A stretch of 34,601 nucleotides of DNA, taken from NCBI GenBank assembly GCA_029261965.1, contig JAJDAH010000132.1, positions 1 to 34,601 of the forward strand. Direction: 5' to 3'. Position numbers and translations under genes: made by a program. The stretch comes from Polyangiaceae bacterium. Lineage in GTDB: Bacteria; Myxococcota_A; Polyangia; Polyangiales; Polyangiaceae. The notes beneath the pieces were generated by a model that saw only the letters and a program-made list of their open reading frames with translations, ran no database searches and was not told where the DNA came from. This document shows, one piece after another, positions 17,201-23,628 of the stretch. How positions within the stretch are numbered: the first letter of the stretch is position 1; every line of letters starts with the position of its first letter.

Positions 17201-17534
17201 CAAACCAGTGAAAATGGCTGGAATGGTCTTGTCGAGACAACAGCCGGGGACAGCGAGCGGCGTCGTATTCATCACGCTCGAGGACGAAACGGGTTTCGCC
17301 AACTTGATCCTGTATCGCCGGATCTTCGAAGAGTTTCGACTGACGGCGAGGCACTCGACGCTGATGATGGCGAGCGGAACTGTCGAGCGGCAGGTCACCG
17401 TTCCGAAAACGGATCTTGGTTTCCAGTTCGGAGCGAAAGATGCCGTTGCCATAGTTCATCTGCTCGTGAAAAAGCTCGACCGTCTCGACGTTCCAGGACG
17501 CGACGTCACGAGCACTTCTCGAGACTTTCACTAG
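14220..17534 (+). CDS. dnaE2: Error-prone DNA polymerase DnaE2
   Basis: DnaE2 is the C-family polymerase that copies past DNA damage with ImuA and ImuB. The 1104-residue protein has an N-terminal PHP domain starting FTELLGRSCFSFLRGAS, where the histidines of an active PHP site (LHCHS in DnaE1) are replaced, as is common in DnaE2. The palm carries GRGSAANSAVCYALG (367-381) and the catalytic acids in PDIDIDFEHERR (405-416). IGVFQIESRAQMSMLPRLRP is the DnaE2-type finger block. GDYGFPESHAASFALLVY follows, and an OB-fold lies near the C-terminus (AGMVLSRQQPGTASGVVFI). Length is normal for DnaE2 and shorter than replicative DnaE1. The ATG is 18 bases after imuB. A GTTCAGG stands at 14212-14218 just before it, but I see no full operator there. 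Confidence 0.96.
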   Translation: MFTELLGRSCFSFLRGASQPEEMVDRASELDLDAIALCDRDGLYGSARAFTRSKETGQRVVVGAELTLAHPGESVSRDRAWKASSSKKKSEPERPVLCLLAEDHAGYTNLCKLLTLSHGGLPKGECLLELDFLAAHSRGLVAVIPVDVLASHRKEEGAGSLGRSEVREVLARVRDVFGDRAFIGVSRHRDGYDGARNAVAMHHWRRFGLDIVASARPLFHHRSRKPLADVVHCIREGTTLDRAGTALAGNAEAYLRSEKQMREIFAEHPRWVDRAGEVGERLRFDLGELEYQFPCELEAGQTADGTLRKLTEQGLRRRYPEGASESVRRQVEKELTLIAKLGVAPYFLSTHEIVEIAREKRILCQGRGSAANSAVCYALGITAVDPARSNLLFERFMSAERSEPPDIDIDFEHERREEVIQEIYARYGRDRAAMVSEIISYRGKSALRETGKTFGLSLEQIDRLSGSITHWDSAEVSDKRLKDYGFDIEDARLRQTVMLARALEGFPRHLSIHVGGFVLSAAPLNEVAPVEPARREDRTVIPWDKDDLEVLGFFKVDVLGLGMLTAIRKSLELVHECGGLQNKPTESVKSAGTSEPFDPLDVITRVPAEESAVYEMISRADTIGVFQIESRAQMSMLPRLRPARFYDLVIEVAIVRPGPIQGGMVHPFLRRRNGEEHITSPHPDLWPILERTLGVPLFQEQVMQISIVGAGYSGGQADQLRRDMAAWKKNGRLMRHRDRLLDGFANKGISRKFGEALFEQIKGFGDYGFPESHAASFALLVYSSSWLKAHYPAHFTCALINSQPMGFYSVSTLLRDAQKHGVEVRDVSIVHSFWDCTLEKTSSRGIDSRLPGAQRAIRLGLRLVKGLGEAPAREIERARAESSFSGLEDLIRRAHLHKDQVEALAEAGALEELVPGRRHALWKARAPRVGGLFERLDVREPTIKLPALRKSEQLLLDYGRKGLSVDDHPMCHLRGKMKQMGVVTAEELQSVEQGKPVKMAGMVLSRQQPGTASGVVFITLEDETGFANLILYRRIFEEFRLTARHSTLMMASGTVERQVTVPKTDLGFQFGAKDAVAIVHLLVKKLDRLDVPGRDVTSTSRDFH

Positions 17535-17643
17535 TCCCCTGGATCTGTGATCGCTTGCAAAAACTAGGCGGCCCCGCCGGGGCGAGTCCGCCGAATTTCG
17601 ACGGCAAGGGCACAGATCTGATCCGTGTCCCGGTTCTTTCCAG

Positions 17644-17672
17644 AGTGTGGTGGACTCCTGGTCCAGCACACT
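17644..17672. repeat. 29-bp near-perfect inverted repeat downstream of dnaE2
   Basis: Arms of 12 bases, AGTGTGGTGGAC (17644-17655) and GTCCAGCACACT (17661-17672), are complementary at 11 of 12 positions around a five-base TCCTG loop. It lies in the 238-base gap between dnaE2 and the surface lipoprotein gene. No T tract follows on either strand, so a simple intrinsic terminator is not supported. It could be an operator for the lipoprotein gene, a structured RNA element or a factor-assisted terminator. Confidence 0.7.
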
Positions 17673-17772
17673 AGCCGACGAGGCGCCGCGCCCTTGACCG
17701 CGCGGTGGCGTTCGGCATGCTTGCGCTCTTGGGTTGCGCCGCGAGCACGATGAACACTTAGCCGAGGATGTC

Positions 17773-19155
17773 ATGAAGAAGCTTCACCTGAATGAGCTCA
17801 CTGCCCTGTCGTTGCTCCTGCCGCTCGTCGGTCTCGCCCCGCTCGCTTGTTCGAGCGACGACGCGGAGACTCCCGACGTTTCCAGGAAGTCTTCGGCGGT
17901 TCAGATCGCTGGGAACGCCGGGTGCACGGTCGAGCTCACGAAGTTCAGCTACAACGACCCAGGATCCGACGACGAGGAGTTCATCGAGCTTCAGGTCACC
18001 GCCACCGGCGGTCCAATCCCCGCGACTCTCGGCGCGTGTGGTCTCGATGCCATCAACCTCGTCGAAGGAAGCCCCGGCTGCGGTATCGATGCCGTCATCC
18101 CGCTGGCGACGACCCCCATACCTGGCGACGGGTACGTCGTCATTTGCGCGGGCAACGCCGGTTGTGACGTCAACATGGACAGCAACGGACCGCTCACGAA
18201 TGGCTGGCTCGAGAACGGCACGGACATCATTCAATCCTTCGGGGGTGGGTTTCCGCTTCTCGACATCATCTACGGCGGTACGACGGCCTGTGGGACGGCG
18301 CCGCGCATGGTGCGGGCCGCGACGGAGAGTCCACCGCCGGCCACGCCCGGAGCCGAGGACGACATCAACACTTGGTGCCCGAACCCCACCGGACCAAACG
18401 GTGGACAATTCGAGCTTCATCCCGAAAGCCAAGAGCCCCGCCGTCAACCCAACGACTGCAGCGTGCCCGGATCTGGCGGGGCAGGCGGTATGGGTGGCGC
18501 GGCCGGCAGTGCAGGCGCCGGCGGGGTTGCGGGGGCTGCTGGCACAGGAGCCGGCGGTGTAGGGACCGGTGGCGCGGCCGGGAGTGCGGGTGCGGGCGTG
18601 GGCGGCGCCGGAGTCGGCGGCGCGGCGGGCGTGGGTGGTACCGGAGTCGGCGGCGCGGCGGGCGTGGGTGGTGCCGGAGTCGGCGGCGCGGCGGGCGTGG
18701 GCGGCACTCCAGGTGGTGCTGGCGGCACGAGCGGCAGCTCCGGCGCAGCGGGCACGAGCGGCGCGGCAGGAGCTGGAGGCGGTGCGGCAGGCGGTGCGGC
18801 AGGCGGGGCGGCGGGCAGCGCTGGCGCCGCTTCCGGAGGAGCCGCGGGTTCGGCGGGAGCGGGAACCGGCGGAGCGGCGACGGGTGGGACCGGCGCGACG
18901 GGCACAGGCGGAGCCGCGACCGGAGGAGCCGGCGGCACGGGCGGCGGCACGAGCACCGGAGGGACGGGTGCTTCTGCGACGGGCGGCACGAGCTCGGGCA
19001 TGGCCGGGTCGGCTGGCGCACCGGCCTCGGATTCCGGCGACACCGGTGGGTGCAGCTGCGCGACTCCCGGGACCCAGGCCCCGAAGAGCTCAGGTCTCAT
19101 TGCCCTGTTGGGACTAGGCCTCGTCGGCGCTCGCAGGCGTCGCCGTAGTCGCTGA
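17773..19155 (+). CDS. Surface lipoprotein with lamin-tail-like domain, Gly/Ala-rich stalk and MYXO-CTERM-like end
   Basis: The 460-residue product begins MKKLHLNEL and has a lipoprotein signal with lipobox PLAC and Cys26. Residues about 50-175 resemble a lamin-tail (LTD) type beta domain: an early ELTKFSYNDPGSDDEEFIEL, a middle GLDAINLVEG, and then PIPGDGYVVICAGNAGC, with several cysteines. From about 234 to 425 it is almost pure Gly/Ala with Val, Thr and Ser. The end reads GCSCATPG, then a short hydrophobic stretch (GLIALLGLGLVGA) and RRRRRSR, which is the MYXO-CTERM sorting pattern. Having both an N-terminal lipobox and a C-terminal sorting signal is notable. The start at 17773 was chosen for its signal peptide; an in-frame start at 17734 gives an implausible charged leader. 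A terminator follows. Function is unknown, probably cell-surface display. Confidence 0.8.
   Translation: MKKLHLNELTALSLLLPLVGLAPLACSSDDAETPDVSRKSSAVQIAGNAGCTVELTKFSYNDPGSDDEEFIELQVTATGGPIPATLGACGLDAINLVEGSPGCGIDAVIPLATTPIPGDGYVVICAGNAGCDVNMDSNGPLTNGWLENGTDIIQSFGGGFPLLDIIYGGTTACGTAPRMVRAATESPPPATPGAEDDINTWCPNPTGPNGGQFELHPESQEPRRQPNDCSVPGSGGAGGMGGAAGSAGAGGVAGAAGTGAGGVGTGGAAGSAGAGVGGAGVGGAAGVGGTGVGGAAGVGGAGVGGAAGVGGTPGGAGGTSGSSGAAGTSGAAGAGGGAAGGAAGGAAGSAGAASGGAAGSAGAGTGGAATGGTGATGTGGAATGGAGGTGGGTSTGGTGASATGGTSSGMAGSAGAPASDSGDTGGCSCATPGTQAPKSSGLIALLGLGLVGARRRRRSR
18610..18708 (+). repeat. Three 33-bp tandem repeats encoding GVGGAAGVGGT-type units
   Basis: Units at 18610-18642, 18643-18675 and 18676-18708 each begin GGAGTCGGCGGCGCGG and differ at only a few third positions near their ends. 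They encode 11-residue Gly/Ala/Val units in the stalk of the surface lipoprotein. The surrounding 18480-19020 stretch is more loosely repetitive. Such in-frame units can change copy number by slippage. Confidence 0.9.
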
Positions 19156-19167
19156 AGGGGGCGAGCC

Positions 19168-19199
19168 CGTCAGGCGACTTGTGAGTCGCCCGACGTTTT
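19168..19199 (+). terminator. Intrinsic terminator of the surface lipoprotein gene
   Basis: CGTC-A-GGCGACT, loop TGTG, AGTCGCC-C-GACG forms an 11-pair stem with one A/C mismatch, followed by TTTT (19196-19199). It starts 12 bases after the lipoprotein stop at 19155. Most of the stem lies inside the last codons and stop of the convergent smc gene, so the same bases serve as smc coding sequence and as terminator for the opposite strand. On the minus strand no T run follows the stem. Confidence 0.75.
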
Positions 19200-22100
19200 G
19201 CCCGTCTCGTCGGCCGTGCTCGTCGTCGCAGTTGCTGGGCGCTTGCGCGTCATGACGTCGCTCCGCCGTTCGCTTCGTGTGCCCGCTTCGTCACTCACTT
19301 TGACACTCACGAGTTGCGAGATGCCCGGCTCGTGCATCGTGACGCCATAGAGGGCGTCGACGGACTGCATGGTCCTCTTCACGTGCGTGATGAGGATGAA
19401 CTGGGAATGGTCGGTCATCTCCCGAATCATTTCGACGTAGCGCCCCACGTTGGCCTCGTCGAGGGGCGCGTCGACCTCGTCGAGCACACAGAAAGGCGAG
19501 GGACGGTGACGGAAGATCGCGAAGATGAGGGCGGCGGCCGTCAGCGCTTTCTCGCCGCCGCTCATGAGCTCGATGTTGCCGAGCTTCTTGCCCGGCGGCT
19601 GGGCAACGATCTCCACGCCGCTTTCGAGCACGTCTTCGGGGTCGGTCAGCGCCAGCTCGGCCCGACCACCCCGGAACAAGCGCTGGAAGGTGTGCTTGAA
19701 GAGCTCGTTCACCGCCGTGAAGGCCTCACGGAACATCCTCCGCGATTCGCGGTTCATGTAGCGAATGCTCTTCTCGATGTTGGTCAGAGCCTCTTCGACG
19801 TCCTTCTGTTGGGCGCTGAGCTCCTGGTAGGCCTTGTCCTCTTCTTCGAACTCGCGCTGCGCGTCGAGATTCGTTGGACCCATGCGGTCGATGAGCCGTG
19901 TGAGCTCGGTGATTCGCCGGCGGTGCTCTTCGTCGGGAGCTGGCCGTCGGTGGTAGTCCCCGACGACGCGTCGCAAATCCAATCCGCGGAACTTCTCGCG
20001 TACCCCTTCGATGAGGTGTCTTCTTTCGATGCCGAGCTCCTGGAGCTTCATCTCGTGGGTGCGCGCGTCCGCGTCGAGGGTCTCGAGCTCGTCGCGCAGT
20101 TCGCGTAGCTCTGCTTCCTTGACGCCGAGGGAGTTGCGCACTTGTTCCAGCAGGGCGTGGGCTTCTTCACTCTCCCTTTGTGCGTCTTTCTGCGCGGCGA
20201 TGCCGAGTGTTTTGGCCTCGGCGGCGACCACCAGCTCTCCAGCGGTTCGCCCGAAGGCTTCGGCGGCCTCGCGCACGTCGTCGCCGAGGCGCCCCGAACG
20301 ATCCCTGAGCTCTTGAATGTTCGCGCGTAGACGTTCCGCGGCGCCGCGAGCGGCGTCAGCCTGCTCTTTGACCTGCGCCAGTCGGACTTTGCGCTCGGTG
20401 ACGAGCTTGGCCTGAGCCGCCACCCGTTCTTTCCAAGACGCGGCGTTCTCTTCGGCCTTGGCGAGGGTCTGCTGCACCTGCTCGAGTCGGAGGCGAAGAT
20501 CGTCGAGGTCGGCACGCGAGGTGGTTTCGTCTTCGAGCAGCCGAGCGAGCATGCGTTCGAGATCTGCGGCTTCTACCTCGGTCGCTTGTCGACGCTGCCG
20601 AGCCCGCTCGATGTCGCTGTTCGAGCGGGCGAGGTCCTTGTCCACGGTGACCTGAGCCAGCTCGCCCTCGTGAGCTCCTTCGCGGGCTCGGTCGAGCGCG
20701 GTTCCGACTTCGGTCATCCGTGCGCGGACAGTCGTGTGCTCGCTCACGAGATCGGCGAGGCGGGTTTCGAGCTCTACGACTTCGTCACCGAGAGCGTGCA
20801 TCTCGCGTTTGTGCTCGACCATTGCCGAGGCGACGTCGTCACCACTGCCACCGCTCACCAGCCCATCAGGCCGTGCGACGGTTCCGTCGAGCGCGACCGC
20901 CGTCACCCCCGGGTTCTTTTCGACGATCTCCAGGGCGTCGGCCGAAGTGGTCGTGACGACCGCGTCGCCGATGAGGCTCCGGATGAGCCCTTCGTCCTCC
21001 GGACGGTACTGCACCAGATCTGCCAGGAACCCCTCGGCCAAATCCGGCAGCGCATCCCGGTGTGCACCGGCCACGTATCGCGGTCGGGCCGGCGTGATGG
21101 TGGCGCGACCGCGCCCCGACTTGCGCAAGCCGTCGAGCAGCTCGATTCCGCGGCCCGGGTCCGAGACGATCACGCACTGAAGGCGGTCTCCGAGAAGTCC
21201 TGCAAGAGCGTAAGTGAGCTCTTCAGGGGCTTCGACCCGGTCGGCGACCAAGCCGACGATGGCGTCATCGGACGAGGACAAGAGCGCCCGCACGCCGGCA
21301 TTCACACCGTCGAGGCGTCGGTGCAGGTCCTCGAGGGCCTCGAGGCGGTTTCGTTTGAGGCCGAGCTCGTTCTTGGCGCCGTCGACCGCGCGCTCGCTTT
21401 CGAGCATGCGAGCGCGCAGGCGCTCGATCTCCACATGCAGCGCCTCGCGTTCCGCATCGGTCAGGGCCTTGCCCTCGGCCAGCTCGGCGACGCTCGTTTC
21501 TAGTGCGTGCCGGCGCGCGTCGAGGTTGGCGAGCTCGCCGCCGAGCGAGTCCCGTTCGGTGGCCAGGCGGTCCCGACGGGAGCGCGCATCGTTGACTCGA
21601 TCGGCCAGCGCAGTCAGGCGTGCCTCGGCGGTCGCTGCGTGGGTGCTGAGGTCGGCGACCTGTTGACGCAGCCCTTGCACCTCGCCCTCGGCCTTTTGTT
21701 GATCTTCGGCGAGTGCGGCGAGCGCGGCGTCCTCGGCGTCGGCATCGGCAATTCGTGCATCTTCGTCGCTACCAAGCTCGCGAGACTGCGCATCGAGCTC
21801 CTGAAGCTCGCTGTCGAGGCCCGTCAGCTTCTGAGAGATCTCTTGCCGCTCGGCGTCCGCCGTCGTCATGCGGTCGCGCAGCGTGCCTAGCTTTTCTTTG
21901 CTGTGGTTGATCTCCGTTTGTCGAACGGTGACGTCGTTTTGGGTCTGGGCGGCGCGCAGGGACGCTTGTTCAGACCGAGCTTCGATGCGCGAGGCCTCGG
22001 CGCGGGCCTCGTCGAGGGTGCTTTCGTAGTCAGCAGCAGTCGTTCGCGCTTGTTTTGCGCGGGCGGAGGCCGCCTCGAAAGCTTTGCTCTCGACTCGTTC

Positions 22101-22841
22101 GAGCACGATCATCTCGAGTAGCCGGTGCGAAGAGTCGTGAAGCATGAGCTCGTCGAGCTCTTCGCGGTACCTGAGGTAGCGCTCGGCTTTGGCGACCTGG
22201 CGCTTGAGCGAATTTCGATTACGTTCCTTCTCCGAGACGATGTCGCTGATGCGAAGCAAGTTCTGGCGCGTCAGCTCCATCTTGCGTTCGGCTTGTTTCT
22301 TGCGCTGGCGATACTTGGTGACGCCCGCGGCTTCCTCGATGAAGAGCCGTCGTTGCTCCGGCCGAGCCGTTACGATTTGGCCGATGCGACCCTGTTCCAC
22401 GATCGAATAGGCCTTGGACCCGACGCCGGTGCCCAGGAACAACTCGGTGATGTCTCGCAGGCGGACAGGGGTCTTGTTGATGAGATAGCCGCTCGTGCCG
22501 TCGCGGAAGAGCCGCCTGGTGACGGCGATTTCCGGGTAGTCGGCGTACTCCTCCGGGAGAGTTTTTGCGTACTCGACGTTGCTGTTGTCGAAGGTGACCG
22601 TTACCTCCGCCAGATTCATCGGCCCGCGGGATTCCGACCCGTTGAAGATCACGTCTTCCATCAGTCGACCGCGCAGGTGCTTTGCGCTCTGTTCGCCCAT
22701 GCACCAACGAATGGCGTCGACGATGTTCGACTTTCCGCACCCGTTCGGGCCGATCACACCGATCATGTCGTGATCGAAGTGGATCATCGTCCGGTCCACG
22801 AAGGACTTGAAGCCGGTGATCTCGAGCGACTTGATGTGCAT
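19170..22841 (-). CDS. smc: Chromosome segregation and condensation protein SMC
   Basis: SMC is the long coiled-coil ATPase of bacterial condensin (with ScpA and ScpB) that folds and segregates chromosomes. The 1223-residue protein starts MHIKSLEITGFKSF, with Walker A GPNGCGKS (31-38). It has two long coiled-coil arms rich in Glu/Arg/Ala and a hinge domain (roughly 510-690) with a conserved-type GGSGDD. The C-terminal ATPase half has signature LMSGGEKALTAAAL and Walker B FCVLDEVDAPLDEAN, then ITHVKRTM and LYGVTM. A tail of about 45 Ser/Thr/Arg-rich residues follows the ATPase head. It is convergent with the lipoprotein gene, ending 15 bases from it. There is no obvious Shine-Dalgarno sequence before the ATG at 22841. 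scpA and scpB are not adjacent. Confidence 0.97.
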   Translation of the reverse strand: MHIKSLEITGFKSFVDRTMIHFDHDMIGVIGPNGCGKSNIVDAIRWCMGEQSAKHLRGRLMEDVIFNGSESRGPMNLAEVTVTFDNSNVEYAKTLPEEYADYPEIAVTRRLFRDGTSGYLINKTPVRLRDITELFLGTGVGSKAYSIVEQGRIGQIVTARPEQRRLFIEEAAGVTKYRQRKKQAERKMELTRQNLLRISDIVSEKERNRNSLKRQVAKAERYLRYREELDELMLHDSSHRLLEMIVLERVESKAFEAASARAKQARTTAADYESTLDEARAEASRIEARSEQASLRAAQTQNDVTVRQTEINHSKEKLGTLRDRMTTADAERQEISQKLTGLDSELQELDAQSRELGSDEDARIADADAEDAALAALAEDQQKAEGEVQGLRQQVADLSTHAATAEARLTALADRVNDARSRRDRLATERDSLGGELANLDARRHALETSVAELAEGKALTDAEREALHVEIERLRARMLESERAVDGAKNELGLKRNRLEALEDLHRRLDGVNAGVRALLSSSDDAIVGLVADRVEAPEELTYALAGLLGDRLQCVIVSDPGRGIELLDGLRKSGRGRATITPARPRYVAGAHRDALPDLAEGFLADLVQYRPEDEGLIRSLIGDAVVTTTSADALEIVEKNPGVTAVALDGTVARPDGLVSGGSGDDVASAMVEHKREMHALGDEVVELETRLADLVSEHTTVRARMTEVGTALDRAREGAHEGELAQVTVDKDLARSNSDIERARQRRQATEVEAADLERMLARLLEDETTSRADLDDLRLRLEQVQQTLAKAEENAASWKERVAAQAKLVTERKVRLAQVKEQADAARGAAERLRANIQELRDRSGRLGDDVREAAEAFGRTAGELVVAAEAKTLGIAAQKDAQRESEEAHALLEQVRNSLGVKEAELRELRDELETLDADARTHEMKLQELGIERRHLIEGVREKFRGLDLRRVVGDYHRRPAPDEEHRRRITELTRLIDRMGPTNLDAQREFEEEDKAYQELSAQQKDVEEALTNIEKSIRYMNRESRRMFREAFTAVNELFKHTFQRLFRGGRAELALTDPEDVLESGVEIVAQPPGKKLGNIELMSGGEKALTAAALIFAIFRHRPSPFCVLDEVDAPLDEANVGRYVEMIREMTDHSQFILITHVKRTMQSVDALYGVTMHEPGISQLVSVKVSDEAGTRSERRSDVMTRKRPATATTSTADETGKTSGDSQVA

Positions 22842-23258
22842 GAGCTTCAGGCGGGGTCAGGCGATTCAGTGGTGTCTATGCGCCAAGTGTACGGGCTCAG
22901 GTCCTCAGTCACGACGTCGGCTGCGCTTCGCGATCGCTACCCCCGTCCGCGAAAACGTGTCATATATTGCGATGTATTGTCACTCCGTACATTGCCATAG
23001 GTACACTGCGTGCCAGGCTTAAACAAGGCTGAAAATACAAAACTTCTGCGCGGTTTCCCATGCTGCGCGGGCCCTCGACATGGGGGGCATGGGTCGCCGT
23101 ACCGTTCCAGGGGGCTTTCCCTGCTTATTTGAGTGCTTTCGCAAGTCTGGTCGCCGTTGACAGCGCCTGGTTTGGGACGCACAGGTGCAAGCGTCGTCGA
23201 CCCCGCGCCGCTCGACGCTGACGTCGGAGACGGGCGCAACGAGTAAAGTACCCCTGCT
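22842..23258. other. Divergent intergenic region between smc and the FmdB-like gene
   Basis: This is the only gene-free stretch over 300 bases. About 22960-23045 is AT-rich against a GC-rich background. Plus-strand candidates include TTGTCA (22977-22982) with TACACT (23002-23007), but the 19-base spacer is long. On the minus strand TTGTTT and TACCTA are 17 bases apart (about 22998-23026) and could drive smc. Further right are hairpins at 23057-23129. TAAAGT (23244-23249) ends nine bases before the FmdB-like GTG and may be its -10. I found no tRNA, no 4.5S RNA signature and no convincing small reading frame. The region may hold an unannotated small RNA, but this is not proven. Confidence 0.45.
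23057..23129 (+). other. Hairpins, possibly the end of a small RNA
   Basis: CCCATGC (23057-23063) and GCATGGG (23087-23093) are perfect seven-base arms around a 23-base insert that can itself pair (CCC with GGG). Downstream, CAGGG (23108-23112) and CCCTG (23119-23123) form a five-base stem followed by CTTATTT, a weak terminator-like ending. With the candidate promoter near 22977-23007 this would give an RNA of about 115 bases. Equally it may be part of a long leader to the FmdB-like gene. Confidence 0.3.
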
Positions 23259-23579
23259 GTGACTTACGAATACCTGTGCACGGCCTGCAACCACGAATGG
23301 GAAGCAGACCAAAAGATGAGCGAAGCGCCGCTCAAGAAGTGTCCCCGATGCAAGAAGAACAGGGCGCGTCGGCAGGTTTCCGGCGGCCAAGGGTTCATTC
23401 TGAAGGGTGGGGGGTGGTACGCGGACGGCTACGCCTCGAGCAGCGGCAGCGACGAATCGTCGGCCGACTCGAAGTCGAAGGACTCGAAGTCGACCAGCAA
23501 GAAAAGCGACGACACGACGACGAAGAAAACAGAGACCGAGAGCGAGCCTGCGGCGAAGAAAAAGGAAGCCTCCGCCTAA
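23259..23579 (+). CDS. FmdB-family zinc ribbon protein
   Basis: FmdB-type proteins are small zinc ribbons annotated as putative regulators; their role is generally unknown. The 106-residue product begins MTYEYLCTACNHEWE with cysteines C7, C10, C28 and C31 in two CxxC pairs that should bind one zinc. The core ends with FILKGGGWYADGY, the characteristic FmdB block. The rest (about 65-106) is a low-complexity tail of Lys, Ser, Thr, Asp and Glu. GTG at 23259 is the start because it gives exactly the family N-terminus; no Shine-Dalgarno sequence precedes it, and TAAAGT ends nine bases upstream, so the message may be leaderless. pheA-like follows after 49 bases in the same direction. Confidence 0.88.
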   Translation: MTYEYLCTACNHEWEADQKMSEAPLKKCPRCKKNRARRQVSGGQGFILKGGGWYADGYASSSGSDESSADSKSKDSKSTSKKSDDTTTKKTETESEPAAKKKEASA

Positions 23580-23628
23580 CGAGCTCGGAGCGTTGCGCTA
23601 AGCTCTCCACCTCGAACCCCGGGGAGCC

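Noticed and set aside
17567-17592. GC-rich hairpin after dnaE2 (GGCGG/CCGCC with an inner CCCC/GGGG)
   Set aside because: No T tract follows, and such GC palindromes are frequent at this base composition, so it is not called as a terminator.
17705-17760. Mini-frame MAFGMLALLGCAASTMNT resembling a truncated lipoprotein signal
   Set aside because: Only 18 codons, with no ribosome-binding site or following domain. It may be chance or a decayed leader, and I cannot separate these.
18480-19020. Regular repeats that could suggest a CRISPR or satellite array
   Set aside because: The repeats are in-frame Gly/Ala codons without unique spacers and lie inside a coding sequence.
18444-19100. Pro/Ala-rich open frame opposite the Gly/Ala stalk
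   Set aside because: GGC/GCC-rich repeats read as Pro/Ala on the other strand. The plus strand has signal peptide, domain and sorting end.
20586-21503. Long plus-strand open frame opposite smc
   Set aside because: It lies wholly antisense to the conserved SMC coiled coil and hinge and has low-complexity composition without known motifs.
22998-23020. Minus-strand TGGCACG resembling a sigma-54 -24 element upstream of smc
   Set aside because: The GC of the -12 element is not at the required spacing.
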